Part shown: positions 11,012 to 18,089 of the stretch, one piece after another
How the letters are laid out: the number at the start of each line of letters is the position of its first letter
Numbering within the stretch: the stretch's first letter is position 1
Assembly (NCBI GenBank): GCA_036265815.1
Contig: DATAOI010000037.1
Span: forward strand, 1-64,000
From: Gemmatimonadales bacterium
GTDB taxonomy: Bacteria > Gemmatimonadota > Gemmatimonadetes > Gemmatimonadales > GWC2-71-9
Length of the DNA stretch: 64,000 nt
Direction: 5' to 3'
Notes under the pieces: generated by a model
Told to the model about the DNA's origin: nothing
What the model saw: only the letters and a program-made list of their open reading frames with translations
Database searches by the model: none
Made by a program: the position numbers and the translations under genes

Positions 11012-11033
11012 CCCCCGGACCGGAATCCGGGGG
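11012..11033 (-). terminator. Intrinsic terminator
   Basis: 8-bp perfect stem (CCCCCGGA with TCCGGGGG), 6-nt loop. Read on the minus strand it is followed by TGTTTGTATTT, a U-rich tail, and it lies 28 nt past the stop of the small gene at 11061. Confidence 0.7.
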
Positions 11034-11060
11034 CGTTTCGGGCCGCCGCGAGGGGTACCG

Positions 11061-11228
11061 CTACGCGACGTGCTCGCTGGGGACTCGTTGGTGCCAGTGG
11101 TCGCTGGCCATCTCTTCGTCGGCCGCCCACATGTACGCCCAGAAGCGGACCGGCTTGCGAGCGGGTGCGCCGCTCTTGATGACGATGCCCAGCGGCAGTG
11201 ACGGAATGACGAGCGGGAGACTGGCCAC
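11061..11228 (-). CDS. Small hypothetical protein, 55 aa
   Basis: GTG at 11226-11228 is preceded by AGAGGA at a good distance; a longer start at ATG 11288 (75 aa) is also open. The core (IVIKSGAPARKPVRFWAYMWAADEE) is Trp/Tyr-rich and unlike a random antisense frame, and the gene is bracketed by a terminator with a U-tail. No family recognised and no membrane segment. Confidence 0.5.
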   Translation of the reverse strand: MASLPLVIPSLPLGIVIKSGAPARKPVRFWAYMWAADEEMASDHWHQRVPSEHVA

Positions 11229-11360
11229 GGACCGATCCTCTCTACCCACGGGACAACTGCTGACCTCTCCTCGTGGAAAGGCACCCATCGTGCCGCCTGG
11301 GTGCCGTAGCTAAGATCACCAATTCCAATCGTTTAGCCTATCGTCGCCGGGGTGGATGTG

Positions 11361-12239
11361 TCATTCCGACCCTGCCGCCGCGGCGCGCGTTGTGTTCGAG
11401 GGACACGGCGGCATGCAGAGAACGATCCCATCCCGCTGGCGGGTGCTGCTCGAGCGCCGCCGCCGCTTGCCCTCTTCCACGGTCCAGCTCTGGTAGAGTG
11501 TGAGCAGCGCCTCGGGCGCGAGCGACTGGCAGGTCGGCAGCAGGATGTGCACGGCGCCGGGCCGGCTTCGGCGCTGGAGATCGCGGACGAACTCGACCCG
11601 GCAGGCGGGGCTCAGGTGCACCAGCGCGCCGGGATCGAGGACCACCAGGTCCATGGCGTCGACGAAGTCGAGGAACTCCGGGAGGCCGGCGCCGATCTGG
11701 GCGACGTAACCCTCGAACAGGCTGCCCAGAGCCTCCGAGGCCATGCGCGACTCCACCCGCTCGACGCAGCCCAGGTCGCTGGCCAGGAAGGTGACGACCG
11801 CATCGTGCGCGGCGAGCAGATAAGCGGTGGGCTCGGCCCCGCTGCCGATCACCAGCGCGTTGTCCTGGGACTCGATTCGGGGGAGCAGCCGGGCCAGCGG
11901 GCAGGTGGGCTCGAGGCCCCAGTGGGTGGGGGTGCGCTGGGCCTCGCGGAGCTTGAGGAACTGACGTCGCCAGCGGTTGTAGGGCCGAAGCGCGAGCCGC
12001 TTGATGATCAGCCGATCGACCGACTCCAGCATCAGCACTTCGGTGAGCAGGAACTGTCCCTCGGATGCGGTTTGAAGCTCCGAGGCGGCCTCGTCGCCGA
12101 GGCGCAGCAGCTCATCACGCCCGATGGAATTCTTGTAGCCCTCGATGCGCTGGAGGATGTACTCCTGGTAGTGCTGCTTGTCGGAATAGGGCGTCCGCCG
12201 GCGCTCCGCCGTGGCGCGAAGCTGGGCCGCGCTCAGCAC
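11361..12239 (-). CDS. Hypothetical protein with methyltransferase-like core
   Basis: 292 aa, GTG start with GAGG upstream. The middle (NALVIGSGAEPTAYLLAAHD ... FLASDLGCVERVESRMASEA ... MDLVVLDPGALVHLS) has the order of a Rossmann-like SAM-methyltransferase fold, with a glycine-rich loop, an acidic residue after strand 2 and a strand-4 Asp, but no catalytic motif. The N-terminal 80 residues are helical. The C-terminus ends in an Arg/Ser-rich tail. Function unknown; the methyltransferase resemblance is inference. Confidence 0.6.
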   Translation of the reverse strand: MLSAAQLRATAERRRTPYSDKQHYQEYILQRIEGYKNSIGRDELLRLGDEAASELQTASEGQFLLTEVLMLESVDRLIIKRLALRPYNRWRRQFLKLREAQRTPTHWGLEPTCPLARLLPRIESQDNALVIGSGAEPTAYLLAAHDAVVTFLASDLGCVERVESRMASEALGSLFEGYVAQIGAGLPEFLDFVDAMDLVVLDPGALVHLSPACRVEFVRDLQRRSRPGAVHILLPTCQSLAPEALLTLYQSWTVEEGKRRRRSSSTRQRDGIVLCMPPCPSNTTRAAAAGSE

Positions 12240-12381
12240 GACGCCTCGGCGGAAGTGGAGTACCGAGGCGGCCGGTCAACGATAAGAATGAACGGAGAGG
12301 TTCCGGACATTACCTCAAACTCGTATTCGCGACGGCCGGTGTCAACGCGAAGAAACGACGGTACCCCCGCCGCTCGCGCCC

Positions 12382-13554
12382 TCAGCGCGCCTGGAGGAGG
12401 GCTCCCTTGAGGTAGCCGGTCTCGGGGATCCCGAGCACTTCGGGGTGATCCTCGGCCTGACCCAGCACCTGGCGCAGGATGATGGTACGTCCGCTGTCGG
12501 CGGCCGCGTCCGCCAGCATGGCGAGAAACGCGGGAAGCCCCACGTGAAACGAGCAGGACGCGGTGAGCAGACTGCCGCCCGAAACGAGGCAGCGCATCGC
12601 GCGGAGATTGATCTCGTGATATCCCCTGAGCGCCGCCGGTACCGACGCGCGAGACTTGGCGAAGGCGGGCGGATCGAGCACGATGGTGTCGAAGCGCTCG
12701 CGCGCGCGGGCGAAGGCGCGCAGGGTCTCGAACGCATCGGCTTCGCGCCACTCGATGTTCGAGGTTCCGTTGAGCGCCGCGTTGGCGGCCCCGCGCTCCA
12801 GCGCCTCCCGGCTCACGTCCAGCGCCAGCACCGTCGCCGAGCGCGCGGCGAGGTGGAGCGCGAAGGAGCCGTGATACGCGAAGCAGTCGAGCGCCCGGCC
12901 GCCCGGACGGGCCAGGCTGCCGGCGAGGAGCCGGTGGGGTCGCTGGTCGAGAAAGGCCCCGGTCTTCTGGCCGTCCCACGGCGCGGCGAGGTACCGGATG
13001 CTCCCCTCACGCACCTCGATCGATCGCGGTACGCTGCCATAGACCAGCTCCGGCTCGGCAGGCAACCTCTCCCGGCGCCGGGCGGCCGTATCGTGCCGCA
13101 GCAGGATTCCCTCCGGCGCGAAGACCTCGATCACGGCGGCGACGATCGGCTCCCGCATGGTCTCGAGGCCCGAGGAGAGCAGCTGGCCCACCAGCCAGCG
13201 GTCGTAGCGGTCGAGCACCAGCGACGGGAGACCGTCGCCTTCGCCGTGGACGACGCGGTAGGCGGTGGCATCGATTCCGATGCGTCGCTCATTGCACGTC
13301 GCCAGCCTCTCCCGCCACCAGGCGGCATCGACCGGCCGCTCGGTACGCTCGAGGAGGCGGAGCCGGATCTCGGATGCGGGAGAGTACAGCGCCTGGCCGA
13401 TGAAGCGCCCACGCGGATCGTGGACCCGGACGAGCCCGGGGGTCGCGGGTGTCTCCTCCAGGACCTCGCTCCGGTAGATCCAGGGATGCCCCCGGGTCCA
13501 GCGCTCGGCGCCCCGGGCGGTCACGCCGATCTCGGCCACGCCCAGCTGGGTCAC
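12382..13554 (-). CDS. rlmI: RlmI-like 23S rRNA (cytosine-C5) methyltransferase
   Basis: 390 aa, GTG start overlapping the aroH stop (GTGA). An N-terminal PUA-type domain (GHPWIYRSEV, 20-75) is followed by a class I SAM methyltransferase domain: ALDCFAYHGSFALHLA, VLALDVSREALE, VLDPPAFAKS and the C5-methyltransferase Cys in LLTASCSFHV. This architecture and length match RlmI/YccW, which methylates C1962 in 23S rRNA; paralogues with other targets exist, so the target is by similarity only. Confidence 0.85.
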   Translation of the reverse strand: MTQLGVAEIGVTARGAERWTRGHPWIYRSEVLEETPATPGLVRVHDPRGRFIGQALYSPASEIRLRLLERTERPVDAAWWRERLATCNERRIGIDATAYRVVHGEGDGLPSLVLDRYDRWLVGQLLSSGLETMREPIVAAVIEVFAPEGILLRHDTAARRRERLPAEPELVYGSVPRSIEVREGSIRYLAAPWDGQKTGAFLDQRPHRLLAGSLARPGGRALDCFAYHGSFALHLAARSATVLALDVSREALERGAANAALNGTSNIEWREADAFETLRAFARARERFDTIVLDPPAFAKSRASVPAALRGYHEINLRAMRCLVSGGSLLTASCSFHVGLPAFLAMLADAAADSGRTIILRQVLGQAEDHPEVLGIPETGYLKGALLQAR

Positions 13555-13925
13555 GCCCGGTCGGGGCGGAGGACCGTGGCCCCGCGAAGGTAGCAGTGCT
13601 TGATTTCCGCCCGGCTTCTCCGGGTGTAGGCGTGCACCAGGAGGCGAATGCAGCGAGGTAGGGAGCCGGGCACGGGGATCTCGGTGGCGTGCAGCAGCGC
13701 CACGATATTCCAGCCGTACTCTTCGGCTGCCCGGGCCGGGAAGGCGGCGTCGAGATCGCGGGTGACGGTGAAGAGACCGCTCACGATGTCATCCGGCTCC
13801 AGCTGGTTGGCTTCGATGAGGGAGTGGAGCAGCTCGTCGGTGGCGGCGAGGATGTCTCCCGCGTCGTTCCGGTCGACGGTAGTGGCCCCACGAATTCCTT
13901 GGAGTCGCGGCAGGGGAAGCGTCAT
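13551..13925 (-). CDS. aroH: Chorismate mutase, monofunctional AroH type
   Basis: 124 aa, the length of the Bacillus subtilis trimeric enzyme. Motifs: LQGIRGATTV with the first active-site Arg, TVTRDLDAAFPARAA, RCIRLLVHAY and AEIKHCYLRGA. It converts chorismate to prephenate for phenylalanine and tyrosine. The ATG at 13923-13925 overlaps the divergent thiE ATG by two bases. Followed by the coupled rlmI-like gene. Confidence 0.93.
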   Translation of the reverse strand: MTLPLPRLQGIRGATTVDRNDAGDILAATDELLHSLIEANQLEPDDIVSGLFTVTRDLDAAFPARAAEEYGWNIVALLHATEIPVPGSLPRCIRLLVHAYTRRSRAEIKHCYLRGATVLRPDRA

Positions 13926-14571
13926 GCGACCTAATGTAGCGGCGTTGGTTCGTCTCATGCTGGTAACCGATGACGACCTGCTGGCCGGGCGCGATCCGCT
14001 CGCCCTTGCCCTGAGCGCCGAGCGCGGCGGGGTCACCGCGGTGCAGCTGCGCCTCAAGCGTGCCACCGCCCGGGAGCAGGTGAAACTGGCGCGCATGCTG
14101 GTCCAGGCACTCCGCATCCCCGTGCTGCTGAACGACAGGCCGGACATCGCCCTGGCCGCCGGGGCGGCTGGGGTCCACCTGGGTCCGGACGATGTGCCGC
14201 TGAGTCTGGCGCGCGCCATTGCGCCTCCGGGCTTCGTGATCGGCGCCTCGGTCGGCTCGGCGGCCGAGGCCGTGGCAGCGTCGGGCGCGGACTACTGGGG
14301 AATCGGCCCCTGGCGTGTCTCGGGCACCAAGCTGGATGCGGGGGAAGCGCTCGGCGCCGACGGGTTCCATCACCTGGCCGCTCTAGGGGGCGGACGGCCG
14401 TGCCTCGCGATCGGCGGCGTCCGGCTGGAGGATGTGGCCGACGCGGTGGCGGCCGGTGCGAGCGGGGTCGCGGTGGTCTCCGGCATTCTCCGGACGGCCG
14501 ATGCGGAAGGCGCCGCGTCCCTGTACGCGCGCGCCCTGGCGGCATGCCTCCCGGCACCCGCTCGAGGTTAG
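13924..14571 (+). CDS. thiE: Thiamine-phosphate synthase
   Basis: 215 aa from ATG 13924 (AGGGGAAG upstream). TIM-barrel ThiE motifs: LMLVTDDDLLAG, AVQLRLKRATAREQ, VLLNDRPDIALAAGAAGVHLG (substrate site), ADYWGIGPWRVSGTK and CLAIGGV. It joins HMP-pyrophosphate and THZ-phosphate to thiamine phosphate. The usual GRSTH loop reads GASVGS, as in TenI-like members, so a TenI role cannot be excluded. No TPP riboswitch is present; there is no room for one. Convergent with mltG, stop codons overlapping by 4 nt. Confidence 0.85.
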   Translation: MRPNVAALVRLMLVTDDDLLAGRDPLALALSAERGGVTAVQLRLKRATAREQVKLARMLVQALRIPVLLNDRPDIALAAGAAGVHLGPDDVPLSLARAIAPPGFVIGASVGSAAEAVAASGADYWGIGPWRVSGTKLDAGEALGADGFHHLAALGGGRPCLAIGGVRLEDVADAVAAGASGVAVVSGILRTADAEGAASLYARALAACLPAPARG

Positions 14572-15545
14572 CGCATGGCCCGGCGGGTGCGTGCCACGTT
14601 GCTCAGATGCTCGGCATAGGTGCGGGCGAACAGGTGGCGCCCATCGGAGCCCGCCACGAAGTAGAGGTAGGGTACCTTGGCCGGGTAGAGCGAGGCCTCG
14701 AGGCTGCGCCGGCTAGGCGAGTTCACCGGGCCGGGAGGCAGGCCCGGGTGCAGGTAGGTGTTGTAGGGTGAGGCGAACTGGTAGTCCTTCACGTAAAGCC
14801 GCGGCTTTCGCTTGCCCGTCGCCAGCGCGATGGCGTACTGCACGGTCGGGTCGGCCTGCAGCGCCATGCCGATCCGCAGGCGGTTGTGATAGACCCCCGC
14901 GATGGTCTCCCGCTCCTGGTCCGCCCGCGCTTCTCCTTCCACGATGGACGCCAGGGTCACCAGCTGGAGCTCGGTCATGCCTATCGAGTCGAGCCGCGCG
15001 GTCCAGGCGGGCTGCCAGTCGGCGGTGAACCCCTGCGCCATGAGGCGAACCAGCTCATCTGCCGGCATCCCCAGCGGAACGGCGTAGGTCTCGGGGCGGA
15101 GAAAACCCTCGAACGAGCCTACCCGGAAGCCCAGGAGTGCGCTCGCGGCCCTGCCGTCCCGCGCGGCGGTGAGCAGGGAGTCTTCCGGCATCTGCAACCG
15201 CTCCGCCGCGAGCGCTGCCACGTCCAGAATGGTGAGCCCCTCGGGCACGGTGAAGCGGATGGCCGCCGTCTTCCCCTCGGCCAGTACCCCGAGGACCCGC
15301 CAGGCGGAGAGGTGCGGAGCGAACTGGTAGACTCCCGCGTGCACCGAGCGGTCAACCCCGCGAATCCGGGCCAGGAGCTTGAACAGCAGCCGGCTGGAGA
15401 CCACACCGTGGGCAACCAGGGTATCGGTTACCGCGGCGAAGGTGGATCCGGGCGGCAAAGTGACACGCTCGGGGTCCCGGCGGCCGCTGCAGGCGGCGAT
15501 GAGCAGCGTGAGGACGAGAAGCCGGGAGACGCGGGAGCGGATCAT
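14568..15545 (-). CDS. mltG: Endolytic murein transglycosylase MltG, lipoprotein form
   Basis: 325 aa. YceG/MltG domain motifs: VPEGLTILDVAALAAERL, FLRPETYAV, LASIVEGEA with the catalytic Glu, VYHNRLRIGMALQADPTVQYA and SPYNTYLHPGLPPGPVNSPS. It cleaves nascent peptidoglycan strands. Instead of the usual N-terminal membrane helix it has a lipobox (IAAC, C19) after a short signal sequence. The ATG overlaps the ruvX stop (ATGA). Confidence 0.92.
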   Translation of the reverse strand: MIRSRVSRLLVLTLLIAACSGRRDPERVTLPPGSTFAAVTDTLVAHGVVSSRLLFKLLARIRGVDRSVHAGVYQFAPHLSAWRVLGVLAEGKTAAIRFTVPEGLTILDVAALAAERLQMPEDSLLTAARDGRAASALLGFRVGSFEGFLRPETYAVPLGMPADELVRLMAQGFTADWQPAWTARLDSIGMTELQLVTLASIVEGEARADQERETIAGVYHNRLRIGMALQADPTVQYAIALATGKRKPRLYVKDYQFASPYNTYLHPGLPPGPVNSPSRRSLEASLYPAKVPYLYFVAGSDGRHLFARTYAEHLSNVARTRRAMR

Positions 15546-15982
15546 GTGGGGATTGGCCGCCGGGCATCGAGGAAGTGCTGCAGCAGCACGGCCGCCGCCA
15601 GGGCGTCGACCTCCGCTCGGCGGCCCCGGCTGCTGCCACCCTGTTCCCGGATCGCCGAGAGAGCACGGGCGGTGCTCATCCGCTCATCCCAGAACTCGAG
15701 GGGCAGCCCGGTCCGCCGGGCGATGGAATCGGCCAGCTCCCGTGCGGCCGCGGCGCTGATCTCCTCCCGACCCTCGGGTGTGAGCGGAAGACCCACGACC
15801 ACACCGACCGGCGCGTGCTCCTCCACCAGCGCCAGGAACGGTGGCATGGGAAAACGCTTGCCTGGGCGGCGCACCAGGGTGACGAGCGGGGTCGCCAGCA
15901 CCTGGGATTCGTCGCTCAGCGCGAGGCCGATCCGGACCTCGCCCCAGTCGACGGCGAGGAGGCGGCCCGAGGTGGGGAGCAT
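15542..15982 (-). CDS. ruvX: Putative pre-16S rRNA nuclease / Holliday junction resolvase YqgF
   Basis: 146 aa. RNase H-like fold motifs: LLAVDWGEVRIGLALSDE (first catalytic Asp), VVVGLPLTPEG, FWDERMSTARA and DALAAAVLLQHFLD (last catalytic Asp). Length typical. Coupled to mltG; mltG-yqgF pairs are common in bacteria. Confidence 0.9.
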   Translation of the reverse strand: MLPTSGRLLAVDWGEVRIGLALSDESQVLATPLVTLVRRPGKRFPMPPFLALVEEHAPVGVVVGLPLTPEGREEISAAAARELADSIARRTGLPLEFWDERMSTARALSAIREQGGSSRGRRAEVDALAAAVLLQHFLDARRPIPT

Positions 15983-16001
15983 GAGGGAATGTAGGGGGGG
16001 A

Positions 16002-16090
16002 GGGAAGGGCGGTAAGGGCGGTAAGGCAGGAAAGACGAGAAGGATCCAAGCCCTGCACTTGCGAACCTTTCCGCCCTTCCCGCCCTTCCC
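16002..16090. repeat. G-rich/C-rich inverted repeat between rho and ruvX
   Basis: Arms 16002-16026 and 16066-16090 are 25 nt each and match at 23 positions as an inverted repeat, with a 39-nt loop. Each arm is built from GGGAAGGGCGG-type units, so each could also form a G-quadruplex on one strand. It begins 10 nt after the rho stop and ends 19 nt before the ruvX start. It may act as terminator or 3' stabiliser for rho. Confidence 0.6.
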
Positions 16091-16100
16091 GTCCTTCCCG

Positions 16101-17348
16101 CTACTGCGCCATCGTCGCGAAGAACTCCTTGTTGTTCTTCGTCCGCTTCATCCGCTCCAGCAGGAACTCCAGCGCTTCGACCGGCGGCATGTCGGCCAGG
16201 AAGTTGCGCAGCAGGTAGACCCGATTGAGCTCGTCCTTGTCCATCAGGAGCTCTTCCTTGCGGGTCGAGGTCCGCTGGATGTCGATGGCGGGATAGATGC
16301 GCCGATCGGCCAGGCGCCGATCGAGGACCAGCTCGGAGTTGCCGGTGCCCTTGAACTCCTCGAAGATGACCTCGTCCATCCGGCTGCCGGTGTCGATCAG
16401 CGCGGTGGCGATGATGCTGAGACTGCCGCCCTTGTCGATGTTGCGCGCCGCGCCGAAAAAGCGCTTCGGCTTCTGCAGCGCGTTGGCGTCGACACCGCCG
16501 GACAGGATCTTGCCCGAGTGCGGCACCACGACGTTGTGGGCCCGCGCCAGACGGGTGATCGAATCCAGCAGGATCACCACGTCCCGTCCGTGTTCCACCA
16601 GGCGCTTGGACTTCTCGATCACCATGTCGGCCACCTGGACGTGGCGGTCGGCCGGCTCGTCGAAGGTGGAGGAGATGACCTCCGCCTTGACGTTCTCCTC
16701 CATGTCGGTGACCTCCTCGGGCCGCTCGTCGATCAGCAGCACGATGAGGACGATCTCGGGGTGATTCTCGCTGATGGCGTTGGCCAGCTTCTGCATGAGG
16801 ATCGTCTTGCCCGCCTTGGGCGGGGCCACGATCAGGGCGCGCTGGCCCTTGCCCAGTGGCGAGAGCAGGTCCACCACCCGCATCGACAGGTCGCCGCTCT
16901 TCCGCTCCAGCCGGATCCGGGCGTCGGGATAGCGCGGCCGCAGGTTGTCGAAAGCGATGCGGTGCTTGGTCTTCTCCGGCTCCTCGAAGTTGACCTGCTC
17001 GACCTTGAGCAGGGCGAGGTAGCGCTCGCCCTCCTTGGGCGGCCGGACCTGCCCCATGACGGTGTCGCCGGTGCGGAGATCGAAGCGCTTGATCTGGCTG
17101 GGGGAGACGTAGATGTCGTCAGGACCGTACAGGTAGTTCCAGTCCTGGCTCCGGAGGAAGCCGTAGCCTTCGGGAAGGATCTCGAGGACGCCCTCGCCGC
17201 GGATGACGGTGTCCGAGTCGAGGAGCGACTGCTCGATACGGAAGATCAGATCCTGCTTCCGCAGCCCCGAGTAGTTGGAGATGTTCAACTGCTCAGCCAG
17301 GGTGTGCAGCTCCGCGACCGACTTCTGCTTCAGCTCAGCGATATCCAC
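16101..17348 (-). CDS. rho: Transcription termination factor Rho
   Basis: 415 aa from GTG 17346-17348 (GGAG upstream); the frame is open further but the N-terminus then no longer matches Rho. N-terminal helix bundle ([20 protein letters not shown]), RNA-binding cold-shock-like domain ([13 protein letters not shown]), Walker [23 protein letters not shown], Walker [14 protein letters not shown] and the Q/R-loop region KRFFGAARN. Hexameric RNA helicase that ends transcription at C-rich untranslated RNA. Confidence 0.97.
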   Translation of the reverse strand: MDIAELKQKSVAELHTLAEQLNISNYSGLRKQDLIFRIEQSLLDSDTVIRGEGVLEILPEGYGFLRSQDWNYLYGPDDIYVSPSQIKRFDLRTGDTVMGQVRPPKEGERYLALLKVEQVNFEEPEKTKHRIAFDNLRPRYPDARIRLERKSGDLSMRVVDLLSPLGKGQRALIVAPPKAGKTILMQKLANAISENHPEIVLIVLLIDERPEEVTDMEENVKAEVISSTFDEPADRHVQVADMVIEKSKRLVEHGRDVVILLDSITRLARAHNVVVPHSGKILSGGVDANALQKPKRFFGAARNIDKGGSLSIIATALIDTGSRMDEVIFEEFKGTGNSELVLDRRLADRRIYPAIDIQRTSTRKEELLMDKDELNRVYLLRNFLADMPPVEALEFLLERMKRTKNNKEFFATMAQ

Positions 17349-17514
17349 GGACGAGACTCCAGGCAAGCGGGCCCGGCCGGAGTGCCGGCGGGCGATGAGA
17401 GTAGGGGACTGCAAGACCCGGTGAGGTTGACTGTGTCTATGGTGGGCCCCGCTGCGGCGGAGCGTGCGGTACAGGCTGTGACGGGGAGTTTCCTGCCAAA
17501 CCAAGAAGCGACTC

Positions 17515-17543
17515 AACTTAGAGCCGGGCGGGGAGCGAGTCAA
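17515..17543 (-). promoter_or_regulatory. Sigma70-type promoter of rho
   Basis: On the minus strand TTGACT, a 17-nt spacer and TAAGTT. It predicts a leader of about 160 nt before the rho GTG, long enough for the leader-mediated autoregulation known for rho genes. Confidence 0.6.
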
Positions 17544-17557
17544 GTACCGGGGGTGCA

Positions 17558-17585
17558 TTGCGTAAGTGCCACTCCCTCGTAATGT
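17558..17585 (+). promoter_or_regulatory. Candidate promoter of the 93-aa protein / mini-HisKA unit
   Basis: TTGCGT at 17558, a 16-nt spacer and TAATGT at 17580, 34 nt before the ATG at 17619, which has a strong GGAGG site. Confidence 0.45.
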
Positions 17586-17618
17586 TTCATCCGATCGGGT
17601 CCTCCCGGAGGCACTGCC

Positions 17619-17900
17619 ATGACAGCTCAGCCACACCGATCCTACACTCCCGACCCCTTGGAGCCGGTCCTCTACGAGCTCCCACCGCTTCGTCTCTCCG
17701 ACCAAACCATCACACTCCAGCTCTCCGTGCGCCGCTCTGAAGACGGCGCCTGGCGGGGGCGCTTGCGCTTCATCGACCCCGGCAGTCGCGAGTCCGAGAC
17801 CGCCGAGATCTTCTGCGGGGTTTCCGAGGGAGATCTGTGGCAGTCGGTCCGCGGGCTGGGGCAACACCACATCCGCGCGCTCTACCTGTCTCTGACATAG
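17619..17900 (+). CDS. Hypothetical protein, 93 aa
   Basis: ATG with GGAGG at good spacing. A small, mostly beta-type acidic protein ([21 protein letters not shown]) with no signal peptide or membrane segment. Separated by only 6 nt from the free-standing HisKA gene and very likely co-transcribed with it, so a role in the same signalling path is possible. Family not recognised. Confidence 0.7.
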   Translation: MTAQPHRSYTPDPLEPVLYELPPLRLSDQTITLQLSVRRSEDGAWRGRLRFIDPGSRESETAEIFCGVSEGDLWQSVRGLGQHHIRALYLSLT

Positions 17901-17906
17901 GAATTT

Positions 17907-18089
17907 ATGTCAGATGCCGACCGGTTGGGCAAGCTGCGGCACGACCTCTCCAATCCGCTCTCGGCGCTGCTGGCAGAGGCCCAGCTGTTGCTATTGAACG
18001 AGTCAAAGATCGACCCCGAGACCCTCACCGGCCTCCGCGAGATCGAGGCGCTTGCCATTCGGATGCGGGCCATGCTGCGAGAGCTGTAA
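17907..18089 (+). CDS. Free-standing HisKA (phosphoacceptor) mini-protein, 60 aa
   Basis: The whole protein corresponds to the dimerisation/phosphoacceptor helices of a histidine kinase: H12 in [20 protein letters not shown] fits the H-box (compare VAHDLRSPLTS of the kinase at 3857), followed by a second helix ([13 protein letters not shown]). There is no ATPase domain. It could be a phosphotransfer or decoy protein, or a substrate for another kinase in trans. GGAA lies just before the ATG. The last 87 nt overlap, antisense, the 3' end of the RDD-SpoIIM gene. Confidence 0.65.
   Translation: MSDADRLGKLRHDLSNPLSALLAEAQLLLLNESKIDPETLTGLREIEALAIRMRAMLREL

Noticed and set aside
14886-17582. Long plus-strand open frame (898 codons)
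   Set aside because: It runs antisense through mltG, ruvX and rho, has His/Asp/Arg-rich composition typical of complementary frames in high-GC DNA and matches no family.
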